The position numbers and the translations under genes are program-made. From Candidatus Ecksteinia adelgidicola (GTDB taxonomy: Bacteria; Pseudomonadota; Gammaproteobacteria; Enterobacterales; Enterobacteriaceae), in assembly GCA_020541345.1 (NCBI GenBank), contig CP045239.1, positions 248,001 to 312,000 on the forward strand: a stretch of DNA of 64,000 bases. The letters are read 5' to 3'. Shown here piece after piece: positions 46,273-57,068 of this stretch. Within the stretch, counting starts at the first letter, position 1; the number at the start of each line of letters is the position of its first letter. The notes beneath the pieces were generated by a model. The model was not told the origin of the DNA. It saw nothing but the letters and a program-made list of their open reading frames with translations, and ran no database searches.

Positions 46273-47148
46273 TTAATATTTTTTATAACGCAGTGCTTGT
46301 ATTCGATCATCTAGTGATGGATGCGACATAAAAAGCTTACTAAACGATTTTGATTTACTATTTATATAAAATGTTAATAAACTTGAAGATCCTTCTTCTT
46401 GAGATTGATAATTATTTTTAAATTTTTGTAAAGCAGCAATCATTTTTTTTCGACCTGCCAAATGAGCAGCTCCTGCATCGGCGTGAAATTCACGATAACG
46501 AGAAAACCACAGAATAATTATGCTAGCTAAAAGACCAAAAATCGTTTTTAGTATCATTATGACAGAACAATAAATTATTGAATTATTATTCTCTTGTTCT
46601 TCATTCCGATTAATTATGAGCTTTGAAATTGTTTGTGCAATAAATCGAGAAAGAAATATAACAAAAGTATTTACAATGCCTTGAAGAAGAGCCATAGTTA
46701 CCATATCTCCGTTAGAGATGTGGCTGATTTCATGAGCAATAACTGCTTCTATTTCATCATGATTCATAAAATTTAACATGCATGAACTAATAGCAATTAA
46801 TGAAGAGTTGCGACGAGCTCCAGTAGCAAAAGCATTCATATCTGTTGAATCATAAATTGCCACTGTTGGCATAGAAATATTAGCTTTTTTTGAATGATGG
46901 CATATTATTCTTAATAACCAGCGTTCAATTTCATTACGTGGTATTGTAATCACTTTTCCATTAATCGTTTGAAGTGCTATCCATTTAGATATAATTAATG
47001 ATATAAAGGCACCACAAAAACCAAATACGCTTGCTGTAATAAGTGAAACTTGAACGCTATGATAGTCAATATTTGTTACACTTAAAATGACTCCAAAAAC
47101 TAATACTACTGATAAATTCGTTAATAAAAAAAGAACTATACGCATCAT
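46273..47148 (-). CDS. htpX: Membrane zinc metalloprotease HtpX
   Basis: Inner-membrane M48 protease that helps degrade misfolded membrane proteins, together with FtsH in E. coli. The protein is 291 aa (E. coli 293). Helices lie near 4-24 and 36-58 and two more after the active site. The zinc motif HEISH is at 139-143 and the third ligand lies in [15 protein letters not shown] near 221-235. It starts [19 protein letters not shown] like the E. coli protein. It stands alone between non-coding stretches. In E. coli it belongs to the CpxR/heat-shock regulon, but no such operator is recognised here. Confidence 0.96.
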   Translation of the reverse strand: MMRIVLFLLTNLSVVLVFGVILSVTNIDYHSVQVSLITASVFGFCGAFISLIISKWIALQTINGKVITIPRNEIERWLLRIICHHSKKANISMPTVAIYDSTDMNAFATGARRNSSLIAISSCMLNFMNHDEIEAVIAHEISHISNGDMVTMALLQGIVNTFVIFLSRFIAQTISKLIINRNEEQENNNSIIYCSVIMILKTIFGLLASIIILWFSRYREFHADAGAAHLAGRKKMIAALQKFKNNYQSQEEGSSSLLTFYINSKSKSFSKLFMSHPSLDDRIQALRYKKY

Positions 47149-48002
47149 AAAATTGTTTTATTTCCTCGTATATAATATTAAAGCTATTGTTATTTTATAA
47201 TGTATTATATAGATAAATATAATAAATTAAATAGTGGTATATAATTTAGTTAATAAAAAACTTAAAATTTTAGATAAAATCATATGATACGATTCGTAAA
47301 AATAAAATATAATTTTATATTAATGTATAATATAAAAGTAAATAAATTTTAAATTTTATATAAAATATTATGAATTCTTTATTCTTTAATACTATAATTT
47401 TATTTTTATATTTTATTATAAAAATAGTTTAATAAATTATTAATTAATATAATACTTTATACATTTTTTGAAATATTAATTATTAATTAAAAAAATTTAA
47501 TTCTTTATAATAACTTTGATATATTATTTTATATAATAGATATTTTTAATGTATTTATTAATATTAAAACGTTAAATATTCTATTATTTATTGTTAATAA
47601 TGTTTTGTATATTATAAAAAATAATAGAATATTTTTATTATTGATTACATGCTTATATTAAACATTATTTTATAAAAATATGATTTATAAATAAATTATT
47701 ATGTAATGTAACAAGTTAAATAGATATATTTTATAGAATATAACTAATTATATTAATTATTAATAAATAAAAAAATATACGTTTGATAAATAAAAAACTA
47801 TATTAACGCTATTTTATTAAATTTAGAATGTAAAAAACAATTTAAAATTTAAAAATAAATAATGTTTTTTAATAATTATAGTATAATATAAGAATTTATA
47901 TTAAAAATAGTGAGTTTTAAATTGTTTTAAATCAAGGTGATAATGTTAGTTTAGAACTAAATGCATATTCTATAAACAAATACGTTAAATAACAATTTAA
48001 AA
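47149..48002. other. Non-coding region between htpX and gstA
   Basis: About 850 bases of very AT-rich DNA without an ORF. Near the gstA end, ATGAAT-type repeats and a loose inverted pair (TTTTAAATTGTT near 47913 and AACAATTTAAAA near 47991) are visible. No gene remnant was found. Confidence 0.75.
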
Positions 48003-48608
48003 TTATTTTAATCCTTCAGCTATTAATACCTTTATAACTGAAGATCGCGCATTGATACGATTAAACCAATTTTGTAAATATATATGTTCTTGAATATTAA
48101 AGTGAAAAAAAATTGCCCAACGTATTATAGGAAATAAGTAAGCATCAGCAATGCTAAAATTATTTTCTAATAAGTAATTATTTTTAGTTAACATTGTATT
48201 TAAATAATAAAAATTTTTTTTAATATTTTTTTTAACAATGGTTTTATACGACTCTGGGGTCTTAGGGTTAAATAATGGACTAAAGTTTTTATGTAATTCA
48301 GTAGCAATGTAATTCAGCCATTCAATTGTATTATAACGTGAAAAAACATGTTTTTCTGGTGTTAAATGGGCATCAGGAACAAGATCAGATAAATATAGTA
48401 AAATAGCTGTATTTTCAGTTAATATAGTATTATCATTAATTTTTAACGCAGGAATTTGTCCTTTAGGATTAATATCTAAGTAGTTTAATCCATTTTCAGT
48501 TTTTTTATTTACTAAATCAACTTTTTCTATCTTAAAACGTAAACCAGTTTCATATAAAATCATATGAGAAGAAAGAGAACATGCACCTGGTTTATAAAAA
48601 AGTTTCAT
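48003..48608 (-). CDS. gstA: Beta-class glutathione S-transferase
   Basis: Conjugates glutathione to electrophiles or acts as a thiol-redox enzyme in the cytosol. The protein is 201 aa, exactly the length of E. coli GstA, which it resembles end to end: MKLFYKPGACSLSSHMILYE, then RYNTIEWLNYIATELHKNFS, then SIADAYLFPIIRWA, with terminal AEGLK. Beta-class catalytic residues Cys10 and His106 are present, as are the cis-Pro53 and Glu65 of the glutathione site. A good AGGAG lies 6 bases before the start (CTCCT at 48615-48619 on the plus strand). It is isolated, with 854 and 2,604 bases of non-coding DNA around it. Retention of a GST in such a reduced genome is unusual. Confidence 0.95.
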   Translation of the reverse strand: MKLFYKPGACSLSSHMILYETGLRFKIEKVDLVNKKTENGLNYLDINPKGQIPALKINDNTILTENTAILLYLSDLVPDAHLTPEKHVFSRYNTIEWLNYIATELHKNFSPLFNPKTPESYKTIVKKNIKKNFYYLNTMLTKNNYLLENNFSIADAYLFPIIRWAIFFHFNIQEHIYLQNWFNRINARSSVIKVLIAEGLK

Positions 48609-50181
48609 TACGAGCTCCTAATGTTAAAGTAATGAATGATTAAAAATAAAATTTTCTTAAGATTACAATTTTTAAATATTATAGTCTAAATAAGGATTAA
48701 AATTATTAAACTAACATTATAAAGAAATAAATAACAATGTTACAATTTTAAATTTAAAAACATTATTCTATGTTACGATATATTCGTTTATATTGCTATA
48801 GTAATTTATAAATTATAAATATATCATGAATTATTTATTTAATATTTAATATTTATAATACTTTTTATATATTTTATAAAATGACATTGTAATTTTAAAA
48901 AGTTGATTAATTTATATTTATAAAAAGTTTTCTTATTTTTATTTTTCAAAAACGAATTTTTTAGTTTAATATGAATCTTTTAGTTTAATATAAAGATAAA
49001 TAATAAATTTAAAATAAAATTTTTTATTAATATTTTTATTATTGCATTTTAATATAAAATCGTAATATATTGACTAAATTGTGAGTTTCATTCAACATTG
49101 ATAATATTATAAATATTCGTATAAAAAATATATTTTATTAATATTAATTGTTATTAGATATTTTATATTTATTACGTTAAACATATTATATCTTTAAATA
49201 TAAAATTTAAAATGTTATTATCAAGACACAATAAATAAAAATTTTTGTTTAATTAAAATTGTTTTTATATTTTTCTACAATGTTTAAAATTAAAGTAAAT
49301 ATATAATGCAAAAGTTTATAAAGTATTATACTAAAAATTAATATAATGTTAATTAAATAGTAACTTTTCATATAAAATTAATATTTCTTATGAATTATTG
49401 AATAATAATTATTAATTAGAATTATGTTTTGATTTTATTATATATTTATCAATGATTTGTTAGATTTATTGTCTATAAATATTAATTCAGAGTGATAATA
49501 ATATTCATATATAATCTTATAGTATAAATTTTAATTATTTAATAAATACTTAATATATTAATGTGTTAAACATTTATATATTAGTAATGATGTAAAGTTA
49601 AACATATACTTATAAACGCAAAATGAATAACAATTATTAATTATATGTAATTTTTTATTTTATGAATAAACAATCTTTAAATTTAATTAAATAAAAAAAT
49701 AATCAATTAAATAAAAAGAATAAATAACATGACTATATTCATAGTCTAAACAAAACATCATAGTTTAAATAAAATAAATGAACTATATAGATATTTTTAT
49801 AAATAAACATTTTGTTAATAATTTATTATAATCATTAAATATTAAAATGTCAAAATATCAATTTTATATAAAATAATTTTTATAAACATTAATGATTTCA
49901 TAAATCTTAACAAATTTTAGTTAATACATATAAAATAATATAAATAACTTTATTTATAAATTATGATAATATTTTCATATTTAATTTTTTACAAAATAAT
50001 TATTTAAATGTAATAAAAAAACTAAAATATAAATTTATTATATTGTTTATCATACACTATTTAATGAATGTGGTTATATTAAAAAATAAAATCAACATTT
50101 AACAAAAATTTTTTTATAAAATCATTAGTATAATTTATTGTTATACAACAATATTTGATTGATATAAAAATTAATAATAAA

Positions 50182-50227
50182 ATTACAATGTATTATTAAT
50201 AAAAATTACAATGTATTATTAATAAAA
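50182..50227. repeat. 23-bp tandem duplication, 2 copies
   Basis: Two perfect adjacent 23-bp units (50182-50204 and 50205-50227), each starting ATTACAATGTATTATTAATA and ending AAA. Confidence 0.87.
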
Positions 50228-50462
50228 TTAACAAATAGATATTTTATATCATTAGATTACATATAATTTTTATAATTACTTTATTTAATAATAATATGAT
50301 AATTAATTAAAACTATAGAAAATAATTAATAATTTATATCAAAAAAAAATAAAAATTTGTATTTATTGCTTAAAAGATATTAGATTAAATTAAATATTTG
50401 ATACAATTATTACTTATATAAAATAATTAATACATTTATGTAAAATAAATTGATAAAATGTT

Positions 50463-50484
50463 ATACTGATAACATACTGATAAC
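50463..50484. repeat. 11-bp tandem duplication, 2 copies
   Basis: ATACTGATAAC occurs twice in direct succession. Confidence 0.75.
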
Positions 50485-50569
50485 TCAGTTTCTTATGATG
50501 TTTTTTCATGATTAGTTCTTTATAATATAATTAATAATTAAGACTTTTTTTCATGATGTATATTTAGTT

Positions 50570-50613
50570 ATATTTACAATGTTTTATATAAATATTTACA
50601 ATGTTTTATATAA
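50570..50613. repeat. 22-bp tandem duplication, 2 copies
   Basis: Two perfect adjacent 22-bp units (50570-50591 and 50592-50613), each starting ATATTTACAATGTTTTATAT and ending AA. Confidence 0.87.
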
Positions 50614-50859
50614 AAATAATTCTTTTTATTTTAATTAATTGATAATTAATTAATGATTTAGTATTTCGAATTTGTGAAAATAATGACTATTATATCATAA
50701 ATGAGTAAAATTAAAGTGTATATAATCTTAGTTTATGAAAATTTTATTATATTTTAATAATTGTTATTTAACAAAAATGTAACACATCAAATATTTATAT
50801 AATAATAAAACAGATTAAAATTTTCATTAGAAATGATTAAAATATTTATTATATTTTTC

Positions 50860-50888
50860 ATACAATTGTTTTTTTATAACAATTGTAT
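50860..50888. repeat. 11-bp hairpin
   Basis: ATACAATTGTT pairs perfectly with AACAATTGTAT across a 7-base loop, about 325 bases before the tRNA-Arg gene. It is possibly a relic terminator. Confidence 0.5.
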
Positions 50889-51212
50889 AATCTTGTTCTG
50901 ATTAAATTTTAGACTAAATAAGTTATCATTATTTTTATGAGATAAAACTTTTTGTTGTAGTTATATTTTACGTAAAGTAATATTTTTTTTAAAAAATATC
51001 TTATTTTTTTATAAAAAAATAAACAACATTTTTGTCTTTTTAAAAAAAATAATAAACATAATATTATTGAAAATCAAAAATGAAATTGAAAATAAATAAG
51101 ATAATACAAATACATATATGCTAATCAAAATATAAATAAAAATTATTTTATGTTACAATTAGAAAAAATATAATTGTAAGTTAATCGCATATATTTTAAT
51201 TTAATAAAAAAC

Positions 51213-51286
51213 ACACCCGTAGCTTAATTGGATAAAGCACTGCCCTCCGGAGGCAGAGATTTTAGGTTCGAATCCTATCGGGTGTA
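51213..51286 (+). tRNA. argX: tRNA-Arg (anticodon CCG)
   Basis: 74 nt. Acceptor ACACCCG / CGGGTGT with discriminator A, anticodon stem-loop TGCCC-TCCGGAG-GGCA-type, T loop TTCGAATC. It corresponds to E. coli argX, first of the argX-hisR-leuT-proM cluster. It begins with an A1-U72 pair where E. coli has G-C. CTA follows the discriminator, so CCA is not encoded. Confidence 0.94.
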
Positions 51287-51340
51287 CTATTTTATTTGAT
51301 TTATTTATAAGACTATTATATACTCTTACTTTATGTTTAT

Positions 51341-51414
51341 GGTGGCTATAGCTCAGTTGGTAGAGTTCTGGATTGTGATTCCAGTTGTCATGGGTTCGAA
51401 TCCCATTAGCCACC
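51341..51414 (+). tRNA. hisR: tRNA-His (anticodon GTG)
   Basis: 74 nt including the extra 5' G (G-1) opposite C73 that identifies tRNA-His. Acceptor GGTGGCTA / TAGCCACC, anticodon loop TTGTGAT. It corresponds to E. coli hisR. The 3' CCA is not encoded (CAA follows). Confidence 0.96.
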
Positions 51415-51576
51415 CAAAAATATAATAAAAAAATTGTACATTTTTTGTAATTATGCAACAATAAGCTTATATTATAATATTTGTATAAATTGTTAAAACT
51501 TTTTGAAATAATTTTAATTAAAAATTTATTATTAAGGCTCTATAATATAATTTTTAGTAAAAATTTTAAAATTACT

Positions 51577-51650
51577 CGGTGAGTAGCGCAGCTTGGTAGC
51601 GCAACTGGTTTGGGACCAGTGGGTCAGAGGTTCAAATCCTCTCTCGCCGA
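51577..51650 (+). tRNA. proM: tRNA-Pro (anticodon TGG)
   Basis: 74 nt. Acceptor CGGTGAG / CTCGCCG with discriminator A, anticodon stem-loop ACTGG-TTTGGGA-CCAGT. It corresponds to E. coli proM. The 162-base gap before it is where leuT lies in E. coli, and no tRNA-Leu remains. TCA replaces CCA. Confidence 0.95.
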
Positions 51651-52042
51651 TCATGTTATTAGAATTGATATCTTTTATTTAAATAATAAAAAAACTTTAA
51701 TTATAATATTTCTATATTTTTAATATTTTTAAATATATTATATCTTCAAAAAATGTTTAATGATTATAATAATATAACTATTTTATATAGTAATATCGCA
51801 TAATATATATTTTAATAATTATTAATATGTTAGATAAAAACTTTATGTTTAATAAATAACTTATATTTAAAATATTAATGATAAATTATAATATATTTCA
51901 ATAAATGAAAACATGTATTGTAATCATGAAATTATACAAAAATAAGATATATTCAAATACATTATACTAAAATATTTTATATTTTATATATTAAAAAATA
52001 ATCTTATTTAATTATACTAAAAGGCCCCTAATCATACTAAAA
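51651..52042. other. Non-coding spacer between tRNA-Pro and tRNA-Ile2
   Basis: About 390 bases with nothing recognisable except the partial duplication of the tRNA-Ile2 5' end at its right edge. Confidence 0.75.
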
Positions 52043-52049
52043 GGCCCCT
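52014..52049. repeat. Direct repeat covering the 5' arm of tRNA-Ile2
   Basis: ATACTAAAAGGCCCCT occurs at 52014-52029 and again at 52034-52049, offset 20 bases. The second copy contains the first seven tRNA bases (GGCCCCT), and the first copy is an upstream duplicate of them. Confidence 0.9.
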
Positions 52050-52115
52050 TAGCTCAGTGGTTAGAGCAAGCGACTCATAATCGTTTTGTCGCTGGTTCAA
52101 ATCCAGCAGGGGCCA
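52043..52115 (+). tRNA. ileX: tRNA-Ile2 (anticodon CAT, read as lysidine-AT)
   Basis: 73 nt. Acceptor GGCCCCT / AGGGGCC with discriminator A, anticodon loop CTCATAA. The body matches E. coli ileX/ileY rather than elongator or initiator tRNA-Met, so C34 should be converted to lysidine by TilS to read AUA. The 3' CCA is not encoded (ATA follows). Confidence 0.9.
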
Positions 52116-52762
52116 ATAAGATATTAAATAATTTTTTATTTTATTTTTAAAGTAGTAAAACGTTTTACTTTATAAAAATAGTAAAACATTTAATTTTTAA
52201 AAAATATGTTAAATTTTAAATTATATGTTAATTATTAATTTTATTAAAAATAAACTATAGTATCAATATCTTTAATTTTATTATTAAAAATCAAAAATTT
52301 CATATCTAAAAATATTTTTATTATATTAAAATATAATAAATTAGAAATATTTTTACGACGTAGTAAAATGTTTATTTAATTAACAAAAACAATAATTATA
52401 ATATAAATTTCTTATTATAAACTTTACTTTATTGTATAAGAAAAATATTTTTAAAAAAAATAAATAAAACGATATTTTTTAATATTATCATTATTTAATA
52501 ATTTAATAAAATACTTTAAATAAATAAAAAGTATTAATAATAAAATTTCTATATAAATATTTTATATACTGTACTCTTTGATTTAATTATAAATAAAATT
52601 GTTTTCAAAATATAATAAAAACATATAATAATATTTAAGTTAAAATCTTAAAAATATTATTATATTACATTTTGTAAAAATTTCTTTACTATAAAATTTA
52701 AAATTATAAAATGATGTAAAAAGTATTAAACAATTTATAAAAAAATCAAATCGTTATAAATT
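52116..52762. other. Non-coding region between tRNA-Ile2 and lptG
   Basis: About 650 bases, very AT-rich, with no ORF, hairpin or repeat of note. Confidence 0.75.
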
Positions 52763-53836
52763 TTATTTTTTTAATTTTAGTAAAATATATAAAGCGATAA
52801 AAAAAAATGAAACATCAGGCAATAAAGCACCTAATATTGGTAATACATGATAGATTAAAATTAGTTGACCAAAAAGTATATCTAAAAAATAAAAAAACAA
52901 ACCAAATAAAATACCATTTATAGTGCGAATACCAACTGATACATTAGATAAAGGACCAAATATACATGATGTTGCTATCATAATCATTACTGACACAGTA
53001 ATCGGCAAAAAAATTTTTTTCCATATATTGAGTTGATATTTTTTAGATTCTTGATTATTTTTCTTTAAATATTGTATATATGTATATAATTCTCTAATAG
53101 AAAGTAAACTTGGATCAAGTCTTAACATTGTTATTTTATTTGGCATGAGGTCTGTATTCCAGTACATTTTATCAATTTTTGTTTGAATTATTTTATTTTT
53201 TTTTGTTAAATCATAACAATTCACTTTAAAAAGTTTCCATCTACTTTTTTCAAATTTAGATGACAATGCATGGCGTATATTTTTTAACTGTTTATGATTA
53301 TTTAAAGTATAAATATGAATACCAGAAAATTCTTGTTTTCTTAAAACATGCTCAATATATACAAAGTTATTTTTATCTTTAATCCATATGCCGTTCTGAT
53401 TTATAAGTGATGATTTTCCAGAAATTTTTTGTGTACGAAAATCACGCGCAATACTATTACTTATAGGTGTTATCCATTCATTAATTGCCATAATGATTAA
53501 CACTAGTGGAATAGAAGTTTTTATTACTGATTTTATAATTTGCGTACGTGTAAAACTAGAAGCTTGCATTATTATTAATTCGTTTCTAGTTGATAGCTGA
53601 CCTAAACCAAGTAATGCACCTAATAATACGGACGTTGGAAAAAAAATTTCAACATCTTTTGGTATATTAAGTATTGTAAAAATACACGCATCTAGTATTG
53701 TATAGGTACCTTCCCCTATTATTCGTAATTGATCAATAAATTTTATTATACTAGAAAGTGATATTAGTAAAAATAAAACGTTAATAATAATATAAAAAAT
53801 AGTTTTGCAAATATAACGATCTAGTATTCGAAACAT
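52763..53836 (-). CDS. lptG: LPS export ABC transporter permease LptG
   Basis: One of two inner-membrane permease subunits that extract lipopolysaccharide and drive it onto the Lpt bridge with LptB. The protein is 357 aa (E. coli 360). Six helices are predicted in two groups (about residues 9-35, 60-80, 97-118, then 272-295, 305-322 and 330-352), flanking a periplasmic jellyroll domain. It begins MFRILDRYICKTIF. The coupling-helix region contains LGQLSTRNELIIMQASSFTR. Its start overlaps the lptF stop by one base (TAATG), so the pair is translationally coupled. Confidence 0.95.
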   Translation of the reverse strand: MFRILDRYICKTIFYIIINVLFLLISLSSIIKFIDQLRIIGEGTYTILDACIFTILNIPKDVEIFFPTSVLLGALLGLGQLSTRNELIIMQASSFTRTQIIKSVIKTSIPLVLIIMAINEWITPISNSIARDFRTQKISGKSSLINQNGIWIKDKNNFVYIEHVLRKQEFSGIHIYTLNNHKQLKNIRHALSSKFEKSRWKLFKVNCYDLTKKNKIIQTKIDKMYWNTDLMPNKITMLRLDPSLLSIRELYTYIQYLKKNNQESKKYQLNIWKKIFLPITVSVMIMIATSCIFGPLSNVSVGIRTINGILFGLFFYFLDILFGQLILIYHVLPILGALLPDVSFFFIALYILLKLKK

Positions 53837-54930
53837 TAGCGCATTTTTCTCAAAAATGAATATAACTTATATGGTGGTATAATATATTTTAAATTTAAAA
53901 TTACAGCGATAAAAAAATATAAAATATTAACTATCCACAAAAAAATAATACGATTTATTGCTTTTATATTGATGTTAGAATGACATGAAATTTGTAAAAG
54001 AAAAAAAATTAAATATAATAAAATAGGTAGTAACATATTTAATGTATCATCTTTGTTTGACTGAATAAAATTTAACGGTACTGCAAATAATGCCATTATT
54101 AAAATAGAGAATACTAATGTTATACGCCAGAAAAATTCAGCTTTTATATTTAGATCATTTGATTGATATAAAGTTTTTATCAACATTTTTTCAAATTTAA
54201 TATTATTCATTTTTTTTTTATTATATTTAATGACCTTACGATAATTATTAAAGTCTATCATGTTTAAATGATGTAGTAATACAGTATCTTTAAAGTAAGT
54301 TCCTTTATTTAAGGTGATTATTTGTAAACCATTATCTTTTAGATCAACGCTGCCTTGTTTAGATAAAATAATGGCAGGGTATTGATTTTTGTTTAAGGAA
54401 AATTGTACTATAAATATATTATGAAAAATATTATTTTCTATTTTTTCAATAAAAAAGACTGTATTACCTATTTGAGAGAATTTAAATTGTTCTGATTTTA
54501 ACCTAGAAATATTTAAATTATTCTGAATTTGAGTTATGATTGTTTCTTTATCCCGTAAAGCAATTGGACTTAATAAAAAAACATTTATAACTGAGAAAAA
54601 AGAAGTAAATATAGACAATATTATTGCAGTTATTAGAAGAATGTATTTTCTAAATCCACAAGCTTCCATAGCAAGAATTTCGCATTCAGAATATAATCGT
54701 CTATATGTCATGAATAAACCAAGAAACAAACTTAAAGGAAGAATATATTGTATAATTTTTGGTACGCTTAATAGTAAAAAATATAATGTTAAGCTTGTTG
54801 GAAAATTATTATTTATTGTATCATATAAAATTTTTATTAAACTTTGAAAACAAAAAATCAGCAATAAAATAAATAAAATAGGAATTTGACGTTTTATTGT
54901 TTCTTTTACTAAGTATTTTATAATAATCAT
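53836..54930 (-). CDS. lptF: LPS export ABC transporter permease LptF
   Basis: Partner permease of LptG in the LptB2FG lipopolysaccharide exporter. The protein is 364 aa (E. coli 366). It begins MIIIKYLVKETIKRQIPILF. The coupling region contains MTYRRLYSECEILAMEACGF. The later part includes AEFFWRITLVFSILIMALFA and VPLNFIQSN. It is divergent from pepA across a 276-base region, as in E. coli. Its presence implies that some LPS is still made and exported. The ATPase and bridge genes are not in this window. Confidence 0.95.
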   Translation of the reverse strand: MIIIKYLVKETIKRQIPILFILLLIFCFQSLIKILYDTINNNFPTSLTLYFLLLSVPKIIQYILPLSLFLGLFMTYRRLYSECEILAMEACGFRKYILLITAIILSIFTSFFSVINVFLLSPIALRDKETIITQIQNNLNISRLKSEQFKFSQIGNTVFFIEKIENNIFHNIFIVQFSLNKNQYPAIILSKQGSVDLKDNGLQIITLNKGTYFKDTVLLHHLNMIDFNNYRKVIKYNKKKMNNIKFEKMLIKTLYQSNDLNIKAEFFWRITLVFSILIMALFAVPLNFIQSNKDDTLNMLLPILLYLIFFLLQISCHSNINIKAINRIIFLWIVNILYFFIAVILNLKYIIPPYKLYSFLRKMR

Positions 54931-55149
54931 ATGTACTTGTAATTTATAAAATTAATGAGATAAAAAAAAATATTTTATATTAATTGTCGATTTATTTTTT
55001 AAATAGTAGTTATTTTTTTACTAAAAGATTTCATTATGCAATTAATTTTTTTATATTAATACAAATTTAATTATTATGAATGTGTAAGTAAAATAATTAA
55101 TATTATATAAATAAATAATATAGTAAATCTTAATAGCAAACTAAGAATA

Positions 55150-55158
55150 TGGTAAGAT
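55150..55158 (+). promoter_or_regulatory. Candidate extended -10 promoter of pepA
   Basis: TGGTAAGAT (TGn plus TAAGAT) lies about 50 bases before the pepA ATG and has a weak TTAATA 17 bases upstream. A ribosome-binding site AGGAG follows at 55197-55201. The assignment is tentative because the background is AT-rich. Confidence 0.35.
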
Positions 55159-55206
55159 ACCTTTTTTCTATTTATAAATTTTATGTATTAAAAATTAGGA
55201 GTACGA

Positions 55207-56718
55207 ATGAAGTTTAGTATAAAAAGTAATAATCTTCAATCATATTATACTACTTGTCTTATAGTTGGAATTTTTGAACAATCTTGTTTATCAAAAATTG
55301 CAGAAGAAATTGATAAAATTAGTAATGGTTATCTTAGTGTTATATTAAAACAAGAAACACTAGAAAAAAAAATTGGAAAAACATTATTATTACATTATAT
55401 TCCTAATATTTTTTCTAAACGAATTTTATTAGTTTTTTGTGGAAAAGAGCATGAATTTGATGAAAGAAAGTATAAAGTAGTAATTAATAAAAGTATTGAA
55501 GCAATAAATGATACTGGATCTATAGAAGCAGTGTCTTTTTTAACTGATCTTCCAGTAAAAAATCGTGATGTTTATTGGAAAGTCCGTCAGGCGATAGAAG
55601 TTACTGAAGAGGTTTTGTACACTTTTGATCAGTTTAAAAGCAACAAACTAAAAATACAACATCTATTAGAGAATATCATATTTAACTTTTCAAATAAAAA
55701 AGATTTAATTATAGCTAAAGATGCAATGAAGCATGCTATAGCAATAACTAAAGGTATTCGTTTGGCTAAAGATCTTGGCAATATGCCACCAAATATCTGC
55801 AATGCTAATTATTTATCTTCACGTGCGTCCGAACTCGCAAACTTATTTAGTTCACATATTAACTCTCAGGTTATTAGTAAAGAAGATATGAAAGCATTAG
55901 GAATGAATGCTTATTTAGCAGTAGGAAATGGTTCAAAAAACAAAACATTAATGTCAATTATAGAATATAAATACAATTCTCAATTAAATATTAAACCAAT
56001 TATATTAGTAGGTAAAGGAGTAACTTTTGATTCTGGCGGTATTTCAATTAAATCTGCTGGAAATATGAATGAAATGAAGTATGACATGTGTGGTGCTGCA
56101 ACTGTATTTGGTGTAATGCGTGTTATTGCAGATCTTCATTTACCTTTACACGTAATTGGAGTTCTTGCTTGTTCTGAAAATATGCTAAGTTCTAAATCTT
56201 ATCGTCCAGGCGATATTTTAACTACAATGTCTGGTAAAACGGTTGAAGTGTTAAACACTGATGCTGAAGGTCGTTTAGTACTATGTGATGCTTTAACATA
56301 TATTGAACGTTTTCATCCTGAATTAGTAATTGATATAGCTACTCTTACTGGTGCTTGTGTTATTGCATTAGGGCATCATATGACTGGTTTAATGTCAAAT
56401 AATAATAACTTAGCAAATCAATTATTAAATGCTGCTAATCAGGCTAGCGATCATCTCTGGCGATTACCTATAACTGATGAATATTATGAGCAATTAAATT
56501 CTAATTTTGCTGATGTAGCAAACGTTGGCGGAAAAGAAGGTGGAGCTATAACAGCAGCATGTTTTTTATCAGAATTTACTAAAAAATACATTTGGGCACA
56601 TTTAGATATTGCTGGAACTGCTTGGTATTCCGGTAAAAACAAAAGAGCTACAGGCCGTCCAGTAGCTTTATTGTCTCAGTTTTTATTAAATAAATCAAAA
56701 TTAAATAGTTCTTATTAA
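55207..56718 (+). CDS. pepA: Leucyl aminopeptidase (cytosol aminopeptidase)
   Basis: Hexameric dizinc/manganese M17 aminopeptidase that removes N-terminal residues and recycles peptides. In E. coli it also binds DNA at carAB and cer. The protein is 503 aa, identical in length to E. coli PepA. The active-site signature [14 protein letters not shown] is near 350-363. Metal-ligand segments include [20 protein letters not shown] and [15 protein letters not shown] strong AGGAG lies 5 bases before the ATG. First of pepA-holC-valS, but with its own terminator. Confidence 0.97.
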   Translation: MKFSIKSNNLQSYYTTCLIVGIFEQSCLSKIAEEIDKISNGYLSVILKQETLEKKIGKTLLLHYIPNIFSKRILLVFCGKEHEFDERKYKVVINKSIEAINDTGSIEAVSFLTDLPVKNRDVYWKVRQAIEVTEEVLYTFDQFKSNKLKIQHLLENIIFNFSNKKDLIIAKDAMKHAIAITKGIRLAKDLGNMPPNICNANYLSSRASELANLFSSHINSQVISKEDMKALGMNAYLAVGNGSKNKTLMSIIEYKYNSQLNIKPIILVGKGVTFDSGGISIKSAGNMNEMKYDMCGAATVFGVMRVIADLHLPLHVIGVLACSENMLSSKSYRPGDILTTMSGKTVEVLNTDAEGRLVLCDALTYIERFHPELVIDIATLTGACVIALGHHMTGLMSNNNNLANQLLNAANQASDHLWRLPITDEYYEQLNSNFADVANVGGKEGGAITAACFLSEFTKKYIWAHLDIAGTAWYSGKNKRATGRPVALLSQFLLNKSKLNSSY

Positions 56719-56750
56719 AATTTAGATAATAATTTTTATTAATATTGACA

Positions 56751-56787
56751 AAAGGGTATAGCATTACTGTACCCTTTATGTTTTTTA
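56751..56787 (+). terminator. Intrinsic terminator of pepA
   Basis: A perfect 8-bp stem AAAGGGTA / TACCCTTT with an 11-base loop, followed by ATGTTTTTTAG, 32 bases after the pepA stop. It separates pepA from holC-valS. Confidence 0.75.
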
Positions 56788-57068
56788 GTTTTTATAAAAA
56801 ATTTTGTAAATTTAACCTAATAAAATAATAAGATAATCAGTAAAAATTATTAAAATATATGTTCATAAAATACTTTAATTAATATATTAATAAAAAATAT
56901 AAAAAATTAATAAATATTATAAATATAATAATTTTATAAAGAAATAATAGTAATTCTCATTTAAAAAATTAAACATATTAATAATACTAAATAAACTAAA
57001 AATAGTTATATACTTGTCTTAATATAAGAAATAGTCACCATTATATTTATTCAATAATAAAAAATAAT
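56788..57068. other. Non-coding region between pepA and holC
   Basis: About 280 bases of AT-rich DNA after the pepA terminator. It must carry the holC-valS promoter, which cannot be picked out. No ORF. Confidence 0.6.

Larger units (their letters stand above)
48609..51212. other. 2.6-kb non-coding AT desert
   Basis: No ORF or recognisable remnant. It contains two perfect tandem duplications (50182-50227 and 50570-50613), an 11-base direct repeat ATACTGATAAC at 50463-50484 and an 11-bp hairpin at 50860-50888. The tRNA cluster promoter should lie at its right end but cannot be distinguished from background. Confidence 0.75.

Noticed and set aside
51201-51461. 86-codon minus-strand ORF across the tRNA-Arg and tRNA-His genes
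   Set aside because: It is the antisense of two tRNA genes. The tRNA folds explain the sequence fully.
52043-52115. tRNA-Met reading of the CAT anticodon tRNA
   Set aside because: The acceptor and D arm match tRNA-Ile2 (ileX/ileY) rather than elongator or initiator tRNA-Met.
54536-54847. 103-codon plus-strand ORF inside lptF
   Set aside because: Shadow of the conserved lptF frame.
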